NCBI RefSeq assembly: GCF_004000255.1
Contig: NZ_RCIQ01000016.1
Location: 1 to 64,000, forward strand
Reading direction: 5' to 3'
Source: Nioella ostreopsis
GTDB taxonomy: Bacteria; Pseudomonadota; Alphaproteobacteria; Rhodobacterales; Rhodobacteraceae
Length of the DNA: 64,000 bases
The stretch's first letter is position 1. Each line of letters opens with the position of its first letter. A program made the translations under genes and the position numbers. A model generated the notes under the pieces. That model searched no databases. It saw only the letters and a program-made list of their open reading frames with translations, and was not told the origin of the DNA. Positions 27,471 through 35,889 of this stretch are shown here, piece after piece.

Positions 27471-28493
27471 ATGGGCTATAGAGTTGCCGTTGTCGGCGCC
27501 ACGGGTAACGTGGGCCGCGAAATGCTGAACATCCTGGCCGAGCGCCAGTTCCCGGTGGATGAGCTTGCCGCGCTGGCGTCGCGTCGTTCCCTTGGGACCG
27601 AGTGCAGCTTTGGCGACAAGACAGTCAAAACCCAGGATCTGGACACGTTCGATTTCACCGGATGGGATATCGCGCTGTTCGCCATCGGGTCGGACGCGAC
27701 CAAGATCTATGCGCCCAAAGCCGCCAAGGCCGGATGCGTGGTGATCGATAACAGCTCGCTCTACCGCTACGACCCGGACATTCCGCTGGTCGTGCCAGAG
27801 GTGAATCCCGAGGCGGTCGATCGCTACGCCAAGAAGATGATCATCGCGAATCCGAACTGTTCCACCGCACAGATGGTCGTGGCGCTGAAGCCGCTGCATG
27901 ACCGCGCCAAGATCAAGCGGGTTGTGGTCAGCACCTATCAATCCGTGTCCGGCACCGGCAAGGATGCGATTGACGAGCTGTGGAACCAGACCAAGGGCAT
28001 GTATGTGCCGGGTCAGGAAGTGCCCCCGTCGGTCTACCCCAAGCAGATCGCCTTCAACGTGATTCCGCATATCGACGTCTTCATGGAAGACGGCTCGACC
28101 AAGGAAGAATGGAAGATGGTGGCCGAAACCAAGAAGATCGTGGACCCCTCGATCAAGGTCACCGCAACCTGCGTGCGGGTGCCGGTCTTCGTCGGCCATT
28201 CCGAAGCGATCAACATCGAGTTCGAAGAGTTCATCGACGAGGATGAAGTTCGCGACATCCTGCGCGAGGCACCGGGCATTCTGGTGGTCGACAAGCGCGA
28301 GGCCGGTGGCTACGTGACCCCGGTGGAATGCGTTGGCGATTACGCCACCTTCATCAGCCGCATCCGCCAGGACAGCACCATCGAGAACGGCATCAACTTG
28401 TGGTGCGTGTCCGACAACCTGCGCAAGGGCGCGGCGCTGAACGCGGTCCAGATCGCCGAAACGCTCGGCAGACGGGTGCTGAAAAAGGGCTGA
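27471..28493 (+). CDS. asd: Aspartate-semialdehyde dehydrogenase
   Basis: This 340-aa NADP-dependent enzyme reduces aspartyl phosphate to the semialdehyde, on the way to lysine, diaminopimelate, threonine and methionine. Seen: the Rossmann start RVAVVGATGNVGREML, and catalytic Cys at about 130 in IANPNCSTAQMV. Substrate-binding and dimerisation segments with VVSTYQSVSGTGK and the ATCVRVPVFVGHSE motif follow. The start ATG 27471 has AAGAGGA. A hairpin that could terminate transcription follows the stop. Normal length; firm call. Confidence 0.97.
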   Translation: MGYRVAVVGATGNVGREMLNILAERQFPVDELAALASRRSLGTECSFGDKTVKTQDLDTFDFTGWDIALFAIGSDATKIYAPKAAKAGCVVIDNSSLYRYDPDIPLVVPEVNPEAVDRYAKKMIIANPNCSTAQMVVALKPLHDRAKIKRVVVSTYQSVSGTGKDAIDELWNQTKGMYVPGQEVPPSVYPKQIAFNVIPHIDVFMEDGSTKEEWKMVAETKKIVDPSIKVTATCVRVPVFVGHSEAINIEFEEFIDEDEVRDILREAPGILVVDKREAGGYVTPVECVGDYATFISRIRQDSTIENGINLWCVSDNLRKGAALNAVQIAETLGRRVLKKG

Positions 28494-28529
28494 GCCGAAA
28501 GGCTGCTTGACGATTCGACGAAGAAGATG

Positions 28530-28563
28530 AACCCTCCTTGCACAACCTGCTTGGAGGGTTTTT
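28530..28563 (+). terminator. Terminator-like hairpin overlapping the next gene's ribosome-binding site
   Basis: Stem aaccctcc (28530-28537) / ggagggtt (28553-28560), 15-base loop, then TTTTT. The right arm contains GGAGG, the ribosome-binding site of the DUF4139 gene starting at 28566. Formation of the stem would both end asd transcripts and hide that site. Confidence 0.6.
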
Positions 28564-28565
28564 CA

Positions 28566-30191
28566 ATGAGATTTCATACATTTGCCATTGGCGTATTCGC
28601 GGCGGGCATGGCCCATGCCGACAACATTCCCGTGCGCGCCGACGTAACCCACGCCACGATCTATGGCGGCGCGGCCGAGGTGACACGGCAAGCGACGGTG
28701 ACAGTGCCCGCGGGCGCGCACCGGTTGCTGGTGCCGGTGCCGCCCTACATGCAGGATGCCGGTGTCGTCAGCGCCGCGCTGTCCGATGGCACCCCATTGG
28801 GGCCGGTGCGGATCGAGCTGTCGCCGGGTTTTGAAGACGGCCAGTTCGACACCCAAGCCCAAGCCAGCCAGCGCGCGCGGATCGAGACACTGGAGGCCGA
28901 AATCGAAGCGGCGGAAGATGAGCTTGCCCGTCTCGAAGCGGGGCTCGGCACGCTGGCCCTTCAACGGCGCTATCTTGAAAGCTATGCCGCCAGCGGGTCC
29001 GGCGAGGTGACATCCCCGGACGACATCGGCGCCGTGATGGCCATGCTTGGCCAGCAGATGCAGGGGCTGGTGTCGGACTTGCTCGCAGCAGAGCATGCAC
29101 GGGATGAACAGCTTGCGACGATAGCCGATTTGCAGATGGACCTGAGCGAGGCAGAAGCAGCGTTGCGGGCGCTCTATCCGCTTGGCGCAAACAGCATCGC
29201 GTTGGCGATCCCGATTGAGGTGACCGAGGACTCCGATCTACCGCTTGTCCTGACCCATACGCTCGGCAGTTTTGGCTGGACCATGGCCTACACCGCGCGC
29301 CTGTCTACCATGGATGGTACGCTGACGCTGGACCGCACCGCGCGGGTAGAAAGCTATCTGCCCGACAGGTGGGACGCGGTTGCCCTGACCCTGTCTGGCG
29401 AGGAATGGGGCCAGGATCTGGATATGAGCGGTGTCTGGCCTTCTCTCGCGAGGATCGAGGAAGAGCGCCCGCAGGAAATCTTCGATGGACGCCTCGCCGG
29501 GGCAGGCTTCGTGGAACCGGCGATGGAGCCAGTGATCGTCATGGAGGACAGGGCCTCGTTCGAAAGCTTCGGCCTGTCTTTCAATGCCTCCGTTGCCGAT
29601 CCTCAAACACTGAGCCAGGGCGCGGAGACACTGGTTCCCTTCGACGCGCTTACCCTTGATCCCGAGATCACCATCGAGGCCAACCCACGCCACGACGACA
29701 CCGCCTTCCTGATTGCGCGGGCAGAGAACACCACGGGCCAGCCGCTAATCCCCGGCGACATGGCCGTCTACCGCGATGCGGCGTTCCTGGCGGATGAGTA
29801 CATGGACACGATCCCGCCCGGCGGTGAGATTGAACTGCCCTTCGGGTCCGTCGATCACCTGCAACTCTTTTGGCGGGATCTGTCGCGGAATGAAGGCGAC
29901 GAGGGGTTCTTCAACCGGTCCAACGTGCAGCGGCAGGTGGTGGAATTTGGCGTCACCAATGTCTCGGACCAGCCAGAGGATGTGCGCATCCTCTACGCGG
30001 TGCCATACACGGAACAGGACGATCTGGAGCTTGATCTGACCCTTTCCATCGCGCCAAGCGTTGAAAATCTTGACGGCCAGCGGGGCATCCATGCCTGGGA
30101 TCTGACTGTCGGTCCGGGGGAAACCCGCACGATCCGGATGGAGGCTGATATGTCCTGGCCCGAGGGCTACGACCTTTTCTGGCGCCCCTAA
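28566..30191 (+). CDS. DUF4139/DUF4140 (mucoidy inhibitor A-like) exported protein
   Basis: This 541-aa protein has a short signal peptide (MRFHTFAIGVFAAGMAHA). The DUF4140 N-terminal beta domain (VTHATIYGGAAEVTRQATVTVPAG) leads into a coiled coil at about residues 95-200 (RARIETLEAEIEAAEDELARLE). The C-terminal DUF4139 beta domain has SVDHLQLFWRDLSRNEGDEGF and FGVTNVSDQPEDVRI. The family is periplasmic or cell-surface; its biochemical role is not established. The ribosome-binding site lies in a terminator-like hairpin. It meets the sbtB gene tail to tail, 16 bases apart. Confidence 0.85.
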   Translation: MRFHTFAIGVFAAGMAHADNIPVRADVTHATIYGGAAEVTRQATVTVPAGAHRLLVPVPPYMQDAGVVSAALSDGTPLGPVRIELSPGFEDGQFDTQAQASQRARIETLEAEIEAAEDELARLEAGLGTLALQRRYLESYAASGSGEVTSPDDIGAVMAMLGQQMQGLVSDLLAAEHARDEQLATIADLQMDLSEAEAALRALYPLGANSIALAIPIEVTEDSDLPLVLTHTLGSFGWTMAYTARLSTMDGTLTLDRTARVESYLPDRWDAVALTLSGEEWGQDLDMSGVWPSLARIEEERPQEIFDGRLAGAGFVEPAMEPVIVMEDRASFESFGLSFNASVADPQTLSQGAETLVPFDALTLDPEITIEANPRHDDTAFLIARAENTTGQPLIPGDMAVYRDAAFLADEYMDTIPPGGEIELPFGSVDHLQLFWRDLSRNEGDEGFFNRSNVQRQVVEFGVTNVSDQPEDVRILYAVPYTEQDDLELDLTLSIAPSVENLDGQRGIHAWDLTVGPGETRTIRMEADMSWPEGYDLFWRP

Positions 30192-30207
30192 GCGACAGGG
30201 CCGGGCG

Positions 30208-30519
30208 TCAGAACCGCTCGGCCCGCAGCACCTCGCAATCGGTGACGCTGACCACGCCGATATGACGTTCTACAACCGCGAAGGCGGCGTCCAGCAACGC
30301 ATCCAGCCGATCGGGTTTGATGATGCAGACCACAGCCAGCATCCCGCCCGCCCGGCTGACTTGGCCCGCGCGGCTCCATTCCCCGGACCGGCCCGAGCCG
30401 CCCTTGACGGGCAGGATGGTGTAACCCGTCACATCGGCCTTGCGCAGCGCCTCGGTCAGGCGGCGTTCCATCATCGATTCGATGATGATCTCGACACGTT
30501 TTGCCTTGTGGGTCTGCAT
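30208..30519 (-). CDS. sbtB: SbtB-like PII-family regulator of bicarbonate uptake
   Basis: This 103-aa ferredoxin-fold PII-like protein (RVEIIIESMMERRLTEALRKADVTGYTILPVKGGSGRSGEW) has a T-loop-like stretch with GQVSRAGGMLAVVCIIKPDRLDALL after it. In cyanobacteria SbtB binds adenyl nucleotides and docks on SbtA to control bicarbonate import. The gene follows sbtA by three bases, which supports the same partnership. The C-terminal cysteine-containing loop found in many cyanobacterial SbtB proteins is absent; this one ends VLRAERF. The function is inferred from fold plus context. Confidence 0.85.
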   Translation of the reverse strand: MQTHKAKRVEIIIESMMERRLTEALRKADVTGYTILPVKGGSGRSGEWSRAGQVSRAGGMLAVVCIIKPDRLDALLDAAFAVVERHIGVVSVTDCEVLRAERF

Positions 30520-30522
30520 GGG

Positions 30523-31509
30523 TCAGCCTCCGGTCACGGTGCGGGCAATGGCAAGGTAGATCGGAATGCCCAGGGTCAGGTTGAAGGGGAAGGTGACGCC
30601 GAGTGAGAGCGTCAGGTAGATGGACGGATTCGCCTCTGGCAGGGCCACGCGCATGGCCGCCGGCACCGCGATATAGGAGGCCGAGGCCGACAGGACCATA
30701 AAGAGCGCCACGCCCCCCGCCGACAGGCCAATCAGCATCCCGGCGGCAAGGCCAAAGAGACTGCCCACCAGCGGCATGACGATCCCGAAGGCCAGCAGGC
30801 CGGGCCGCAGAACCCCCGCTGCGCTGCGCAGGCCACGGCCCGCAACCAGCCCCATATCCAGCAGGAACAGGCAGAGCACGCCTTGGAAGGGCGCGACGAT
30901 GAAGCTCTCGATCCGGGCCAGCCCGTCCGCTCCGGTGATCGCGCCGATCAGGAACGACCCGATCAGCAGCACGATGGAGCCATTGAGAAGGATTTCCCGC
31001 AACAGCTCGCCATCCATCTCTTCGCTGTTCGATTTGTCGCCGTAGCGCGCAATCAGCCACAGCGCGGCGAGTATGGCGGGCGCCTCCATCGCGGCGGCGA
31101 CGGCGACCATGAAGCCCTCGCCCGCCAGCCCCGCAGAATCGAGCACCGAGGTGCCCGCCACGAAGGTCACGATAGAGATTGACCCGTAATGCGCGGCGAC
31201 GGCGGCGGCGTTGGTGACGTCCAGCCCCGACATGACGCGCAGCAAGGCGAAGGCGACCAACGGCAGAACGAAGGACAACGCCACGCCCGCCACCAGAGAC
31301 AGGATCAGCGTCGTGTCCACCCCGTGCGACGCCACGCTGGCCCCGCCTTTGAACCCGATGGCAAACAGCAGATAGAGCGACATGGCCTTGGCCACGGCCT
31401 CTGGCACCGTCAGGTCGGATTTCGCATAGGCGGCAGCGAATCCAAGCACGAAAAAGAGGATGATGGGCGACAGCAGGTTCTCTGCTGCCAGCGAAAGTAT
31501 CTGGTCCAT
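30523..31509 (-). CDS. sbtA: SbtA-type sodium-dependent bicarbonate permease
   Basis: This 328-aa inner-membrane protein has about ten hydrophobic helices in two related halves. Recognisable family segments include SPIILFFVLGFAAAYAKSDL, AHYGSISIVTFVAGTSVL in the first half and VLSASASYIAVPAAMRVALPEANPSIYLTLSLGVTFPFNL in the second. The family imports bicarbonate with sodium. It lies between the carbonic anhydrase gene (56 bases upstream) and sbtB (3 bases downstream), all in one direction. The context strongly supports inorganic-carbon transport. Confidence 0.92.
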   Translation of the reverse strand: MDQILSLAAENLLSPIILFFVLGFAAAYAKSDLTVPEAVAKAMSLYLLFAIGFKGGASVASHGVDTTLILSLVAGVALSFVLPLVAFALLRVMSGLDVTNAAAVAAHYGSISIVTFVAGTSVLDSAGLAGEGFMVAVAAAMEAPAILAALWLIARYGDKSNSEEMDGELLREILLNGSIVLLIGSFLIGAITGADGLARIESFIVAPFQGVLCLFLLDMGLVAGRGLRSAAGVLRPGLLAFGIVMPLVGSLFGLAAGMLIGLSAGGVALFMVLSASASYIAVPAAMRVALPEANPSIYLTLSLGVTFPFNLTLGIPIYLAIARTVTGG

Positions 31510-31565
31510 GTCGTCCCCACATTCCGACGGGCTGTTCAGAGGCCGCAGAACGGTTCCGAAATTCC

Positions 31566-32216
31566 CTACACTTTTACAAAGGATTTAGACTCTGGTTCAT
31601 ACATTTCCAAGGCCCCGGACGCGATTTCGTTCCAGAGGCCGTGCAGGCTGAGCCGACCGGCTTCGACCGACTCGGACACGAAGGGGAAGGTCATCAGGTT
31701 GGCCAGCGACACAAGAACCGACTGCTTTTCCAACGCTTGCTGGCGTTCATCTTGATCGTTGATGCTGGCGGTTTCCTCGCAGGCGGGGCGCAGGATATCC
31801 ATCCAGCGGCCTACGAAGCTTGTGGGTTTCTCCAGTTCCGGTGCGTTGCCCGACACCATCTGGATGCAGCCATTGACGCCACCGCAATTGGAATGGCCAA
31901 GCACCATGATGTTGGCGACCTTCAGCGCCGTGACGGCATATTCGACCGCTGCCGATGTGCCGTGGTGATCGCCATCGGGCGCATAGGGGGGCACCAGATT
32001 GGCGATGTTGCGGTGAATGAAGAACTCGCCCGATTCAGCCCCGAAGATCGACGTGACATGCACCCGGCTGTCGCAGCAGGAAATCACCATGGCGCGCGGG
32101 CGCTGCCCCTCTTCCGCCAGGCGACGGAACCAGGCCTGGTTCTCGGCGTACTCCGTCGCCTTCCAGCTATGGTAGCGCCGTGTCAGGTAGGTCGGCAGGG
32201 GGGAGACGTAGTCCAT
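31566..32216 (-). CDS. Beta-class carbonic anhydrase
   Basis: This 216-aa cytosolic zinc enzyme interconverts CO2 and bicarbonate. The zinc ligands and catalytic dyad are seen: Cys47 and Asp49-Arg51 in ISCCDSRV, and His/Cys in HSNCGGVNG. The remaining fold (FFIHRNIANLVPPY, then AAVEYAVTALKVANIMVLG) is typical and the length is normal. Start ATG 32216. It is the first gene of the bicarbonate cassette. A cytosolic anhydrase next to a bicarbonate importer would supply CO2 or bicarbonate to carboxylases, or buffer pH. Confidence 0.95.
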   Translation of the reverse strand: MDYVSPLPTYLTRRYHSWKATEYAENQAWFRRLAEEGQRPRAMVISCCDSRVHVTSIFGAESGEFFIHRNIANLVPPYAPDGDHHGTSAAVEYAVTALKVANIMVLGHSNCGGVNGCIQMVSGNAPELEKPTSFVGRWMDILRPACEETASINDQDERQQALEKQSVLVSLANLMTFPFVSESVEAGRLSLHGLWNEIASGALEMYEPESKSFVKV

Positions 32217-32357
32217 GGATGTTCCTCAGTCTTCGCGTCGCCCCTGATAGGCTGCATTCCCCGAAAGTTCGAGCTTTTTTTGGTCGCGGGCCTAACGGTT
32301 TCTTCAGCAAGCCGGGGCAGAGTCCCCCTATCCGTGGGGGCGGAAGTGGAGTGAGTG

Positions 32358-32735
32358 ATGGAGCAGGACGTAAGCAGGCTGCGGCCGGAAGAGCCCGCGC
32401 GGTTCAATCCCGAACGGCTGGAACACCTTTGTGACGAAATCGGAGAAATCCGCGCAGAGCATGAGGTTGCCAGCGCGTTGCAGGCGATCAATCTGCATCT
32501 TCAGACGATCCGGCGCCTGCATCCGGTCGGGGCCGACTTGCTGCGCCCGGTCCGCAATCTGGCCGCAGCCTCGGACCGGATCGGCATGGCAACACTGGCG
32601 CGGGTGGCCCGCGATGTGCTGGCCTGTATCGGCAGCGGCGATCAGGTGGCCCTGGCCGCCACCCATGCCCGATTGCTGCGGGTCGGCGAAAGATCCATCC
32701 ATGCAATCTGGGATCTGGAGGATGTAACCGGCTGA
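32358..32735 (+). CDS. Hypothetical protein (125 aa), helical
   Basis: This 125-aa soluble protein is predicted all-helical (EIRAEHEVASALQAINLHLQTIRRLHP; VRNLAAASDRIGMATLARVARDVLACI). It resembles small Hpt-like or four-helix regulators in length, but no phosphorylatable-histidine motif of that kind is evident. Start ATG 32358 (GTG 32355 is also possible), with GGAG upstream. It is divergent from the carbonic anhydrase gene and 57 bases before the peptidase gene. The function is unknown. Confidence 0.6.
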   Translation: MEQDVSRLRPEEPARFNPERLEHLCDEIGEIRAEHEVASALQAINLHLQTIRRLHPVGADLLRPVRNLAAASDRIGMATLARVARDVLACIGSGDQVALAATHARLLRVGERSIHAIWDLEDVTG

Positions 32736-32792
32736 TCAACCTTGCAGACACAGCCCGTCACGTTAGGTTGTCGCCAGCCCTTTTTGTGACGG

Positions 32793-34187
32793 ATGACCAT
32801 GGACAGACGTTTTTCCCCCGCCGATCCCGGCGCGATCCCGGTAACCTGTATCGACCCCGATGCGCTGGATGACTCGCTTGCGGCACTGCCCGCCGCACAC
32901 TCCGCCTGGGCGCAGTCGACCGGCTTTACCGCCGGGCTTGGCGAAACCTGTCTGCTGCCGGATGCGGATGGCGGTATCGCTTGTGTGCTGCTTGGACGCG
33001 GCACCGCCGACGCACGGGCCCGCAAGCGCTTTGCACTCGGGGCGGCGCTGGCCACCTTGCCTGAGGGAACCTACCAGATGCCAGAGGGGTTGCCCGAGGC
33101 GGAACAGGAAGAGGCCGCGCTTGGCTGGCTTCTGTCCGGCTACCGCTTTGGCAGGTACAAGAACGCCCCCGCGCCAAAGGCCGCGCTGGTCGCGCCGGAG
33201 GGGCTGGACGCCTCGGCACTGGAAAACATCGCGGCGGGAGAGGCGCTGACCCGCGACCTCATCAACACCCCCGCAAACGACATGGGCCCGGATCAGCTGG
33301 AGACTGCGGTGCGGGCGCTGGCAGACGGGTTCGGCGCGTCGATCTCTGTCACCAAGGGCGACGACCTGCTGACCGCCAATTTCCCGATGATCCACGCTGT
33401 CGGCCGCGCCGCCGCACAGGAACCGCGTCTGATCGAGATGACCTGGGGCAGCACCGGCCCGCTTGTCACGCTGGTCGGCAAGGGCGTCTGTTTCGACACC
33501 GGCGGGCTGAACCTGAAGCCCGGTGCCTCCATGGGCCTGATGAAGAAGGACATGGGCGGATCGGCCACCGTCCTTGGCCTCGCGCGGATGATCATGGGGG
33601 CGGGGATGGAACTGCGCCTGCGCGTCCTGATCCCGGCGGTGGAAAACGCGGTGGCGGGCAATGCCTTCCGCCCCGGTGACATCCTGACCGCGCGCAACGG
33701 CCTGACCGTCGAGATCAACAACACCGATGCCGAGGGGCGCCTCGTGCTGGCCGATGCGCTGACTCTGGCCAGTGAAACACCCCCCGATCTGCTGATCTGC
33801 ATGGCCACCCTGACCGGGGCGGCACGGATCGCGGTCGGGCCGGATATCGCACCGTTCTACACCGATGACGATGGCCTTGCGGGGGCGCTGTCCACGGCCG
33901 CTGCCCGCGTCGCGGATCCGGTCTGGCGGATGCCGTTTCACGCCCCCTACGAGGCGATGATCGAACCCGGCATTGCCGATCTGGACAATGCCCCGAAGGG
34001 GGGCTTTGCAGGGTCAATCACCGCCGCGCTGTTCCTGCGGCGCTTCGCCGGGGACGTGCCGCGCTTCTGTCATTTCGATATCTACGGCTGGCAGCCCTCT
34101 GACGCGCCCGCCCGGCCCAAGGGCGGCGTCGGCCAGGCTGCGCGGGCGATCCTTGCCGCCCTGCCCGAGGTTCTCAGCAATGACTGA
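32793..34187 (+). CDS. M17 leucyl aminopeptidase family protein
   Basis: This 464-aa cytosolic dimetallo-aminopeptidase has an N-terminal alpha/beta domain to about residue 160, then the catalytic domain. Metal- and substrate-binding motifs are present: GKGVCFDTGGLNLKP, MKKDMGGSA and the M17 signature NTDAEGRLVLADAL. TLTGAARIAVGPDIAPFYTDDD and HFDIYGWQPS close the fold. It is slightly shorter than E. coli PepA and belongs to the PepA/PepB-like group. It overlaps the NlpC/P60 gene by eight bases, so the two are cotranscribed and may act together in recycling cell-wall peptides. Confidence 0.93.
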   Translation: MTMDRRFSPADPGAIPVTCIDPDALDDSLAALPAAHSAWAQSTGFTAGLGETCLLPDADGGIACVLLGRGTADARARKRFALGAALATLPEGTYQMPEGLPEAEQEEAALGWLLSGYRFGRYKNAPAPKAALVAPEGLDASALENIAAGEALTRDLINTPANDMGPDQLETAVRALADGFGASISVTKGDDLLTANFPMIHAVGRAAAQEPRLIEMTWGSTGPLVTLVGKGVCFDTGGLNLKPGASMGLMKKDMGGSATVLGLARMIMGAGMELRLRVLIPAVENAVAGNAFRPGDILTARNGLTVEINNTDAEGRLVLADALTLASETPPDLLICMATLTGAARIAVGPDIAPFYTDDDGLAGALSTAAARVADPVWRMPFHAPYEAMIEPGIADLDNAPKGGFAGSITAALFLRRFAGDVPRFCHFDIYGWQPSDAPARPKGGVGQAARAILAALPEVLSND

Positions 34188-35019
34188 TCCGCGCATCACC
34201 CCGACCAATGGCCGCGTGGCGCATGTCAGCCTTGAAGGGCAGGTCGAGGCCGAGAAATTCGTGCAAGGCAGACGCATGATGGTGATGCAGCCCATGGCCA
34301 ACATCACCGACGAACCGCGCGGCAAGCGGGTCAGCCAGTTGCTGTTCGGCGAGGTCTTTCACGTTCTCGAAACCGATGACGGCTTCGCCTTCGGGCAGGC
34401 CGAACGGGACGGGCAGGTGGGCTACATGCTGTCCGGCGCGCTGGCCTCGCCCGAGCAGCCGACCCACTGGATCACCGCCCCCGCCACGCATCTCTACCCC
34501 AAGCCCGATCTCAAGGCCCCGCCCGAGGTTGCCATTTTCTTCGGCTCTCAGGTCAAGGTGGTAGGGGAACGCGACGACTACGTCCGCATCCACACCGGCC
34601 ATTTCATCCCGCGCCCGCATCTGCAACCGATCCGCGCCCGGTTCGGCGATCCGGTCGGCGTGGCGGACCTGTTCCTTGGGTCGCCCTACCTGTGGGGCGG
34701 GTCCAGCCGGTGGGGCATCGACTGCTCCGGTCTGGTGCAGATGGCCCTGCTGGCCTGCGGCGTCGATTGCCCGCGCGATTCCGATCAGCAGATGGTGTTG
34801 GGGCGCGAATTGCATCAGGGCGAGCCCTTCGTGCGGGGCGATCTGGTGTTCTGGCAAGGGCATGTGGGCTTCATGGCGAATGAGCGGATGCTGCTGCACG
34901 CCAATGCCACCCATATGGCGGTGGCCTATGAGCCGTTGAAAGACGCCGCCGCTAGAATCGAAGACAAGGGCGAGGGTCCGATCGCGGCGCGGCGCAGGTT
35001 TCTGAAACCCGGCGGTTGA
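34180..35019 (+). CDS. NlpC/P60 cysteine peptidase with SH3-like domains
   Basis: This 279-aa protein has two SH3-like stretches (about residues 15-150), then an NlpC/P60 domain: the catalytic Cys in SSRWGIDCSGLVQMALLACG, His in GHVGFMAN and a third polar residue near LLHANATHM. The family hydrolyses gamma-D-Glu-diaminopimelate bonds in peptidoglycan peptides. No signal peptide is seen, which fits a cytosolic recycling role of the YkfC type. ATG 34180 lies inside the end of the peptidase gene, giving an 8-base overlap; both genes fit a murein-peptide degradation unit. Confidence 0.92.
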   Translation: MTDPRITPTNGRVAHVSLEGQVEAEKFVQGRRMMVMQPMANITDEPRGKRVSQLLFGEVFHVLETDDGFAFGQAERDGQVGYMLSGALASPEQPTHWITAPATHLYPKPDLKAPPEVAIFFGSQVKVVGERDDYVRIHTGHFIPRPHLQPIRARFGDPVGVADLFLGSPYLWGGSSRWGIDCSGLVQMALLACGVDCPRDSDQQMVLGRELHQGEPFVRGDLVFWQGHVGFMANERMLLHANATHMAVAYEPLKDAAARIEDKGEGPIAARRRFLKPGG

Positions 35020-35023
35020 GGCC

Positions 35024-35368
35024 TTATTCGACCACCCGGATCAGCTTGCGTTCCAGCACCCGCAGCACAATCTTCAGATCATGCCCGCGTTTCAGAATGC
35101 GCCCGTCCATGCCGATGACGGCATACTGCCCCTGCCGGTCGCGCAGCTTCGGGCGTTTTTCGATCCGGTAGATGGGATGTTCCGCTGTGCGGCGGAAGAC
35201 GGAAAAGACCGCCACCTCTCTCAGGCAGGATATCCCGTAGTCGCGCCATTCACCGGCAGCGACCATGCGCCCGTAAAGGCCCAGGATAGCGCCAAGCTCC
35301 GTCCGGTGAAACGCCACCTGCTCCGGCTGTGGGGGGACCGGGCCCCTGGGCTGAATTTGCATGTCCAT
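35024..35368 (-). CDS. DUF2794 family protein
   Basis: This 114-aa cytosolic protein with a conserved FHRTELGAILGLYGRMVAAGEWRDYGIS motif region and a basic beta-rich remainder (RIEKRPKLRDRQGQYAVIG) fits the alphaproteobacterial DUF2794 family, whose function is unknown. The start is taken as ATG 35368. The frame is open further upstream, but that stretch coincides with a strongly base-paired RNA structure and is unlikely to be translated. It is convergent with the NlpC/P60 gene, four bases apart. Confidence 0.8.
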   Translation of the reverse strand: MDMQIQPRGPVPPQPEQVAFHRTELGAILGLYGRMVAAGEWRDYGISCLREVAVFSVFRRTAEHPIYRIEKRPKLRDRQGQYAVIGMDGRILKRGHDLKIVLRVLERKLIRVVE

Positions 35369-35490
35369 GATGCAAGCTTGGCCCTCATGTCGCGACTTAT
35401 CAAGACCTGCCCTGCAATTGCCATGAAAGAGCCGCCGGAATTTCCCGCGCCCTCCCTCAATTCGCCCTGCCTCGACGCCAAACCTGTCCT

Positions 35491-35610
35491 TGTAGTGACG
35501 AGCATTGTCTCGCCCCCGGCGGATCGGTTTTCTTGCCCCCACCCAGTCCGGTCCGCCGGGGGACTACACCAAACAGAAAAGGCCCCGCGCGAGAATGCCG
35601 GGGCCTTTTT
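35491..35610 (+). ncRNA. Candidate small RNA: three-way junction plus terminator
   Basis: Base pairing seen by eye: P1 tgtagt (35491-35496) with actaca (35563-35568). P2 is cgag / ctcg (35499-35512, 6-base loop). P3 is a 15-bp stem, 35513-35527 with 35548-35562, containing a single G-U pair and a 20-base C-rich loop (ttttcttgcccccacccagt). P2, P3 and the closing P1 strand abut with almost no unpaired junction bases. An intrinsic terminator follows at 35577-35610 on the plus strand. The C-rich loop resembles the exposed anti-Shine-Dalgarno loops of alphaproteobacterial small RNAs. The 5' end and promoter are not defined, and the minus strand can form the mirror structure as a DUF2794 leader. 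Confidence 0.4.
35577..35610 (+). terminator. Rho-independent terminator with no protein gene before it
   Basis: An 11-bp stem aaaaggccccg / cggggcctttt with an 11-base loop, followed by T. On the plus strand the nearest upstream protein gene ends 558 bases earlier, with a convergent gene between them, so the terminator probably serves the small RNA candidate. It could also work on the minus strand. Confidence 0.75.
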
Positions 35611-35889
35611 GCGTGATGCCAGTCTCAAAAACTCACCGACAAGACTTCATTCAGATGATCCTTTGGTAGAGAGGGCTCTATGCACGTCGATCAAGGTCCA
35701 CTGGTCAGAGCACGGTGGAGCTACGCAGGTGATCACACCCTCTCAATCAGGGCAATTTCAAAGCTGTTTCGGGTCGGAACAGACGGTTTGTGCCGAAGGG
35801 TGGAGTGACATCGGGGCTCAGGCCCGCCGTTCACATCAATTTCTGGTTCATATCGACTTCTTAACCGCCCCCTCTGCGTCTGCACGCCC

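Noticed and set aside
35024-35542. Longer version of the DUF2794 protein starting near 35542
   Set aside because: The added part lies in a region of strong RNA base pairing and does not look like protein; ATG 35368 is adequate.
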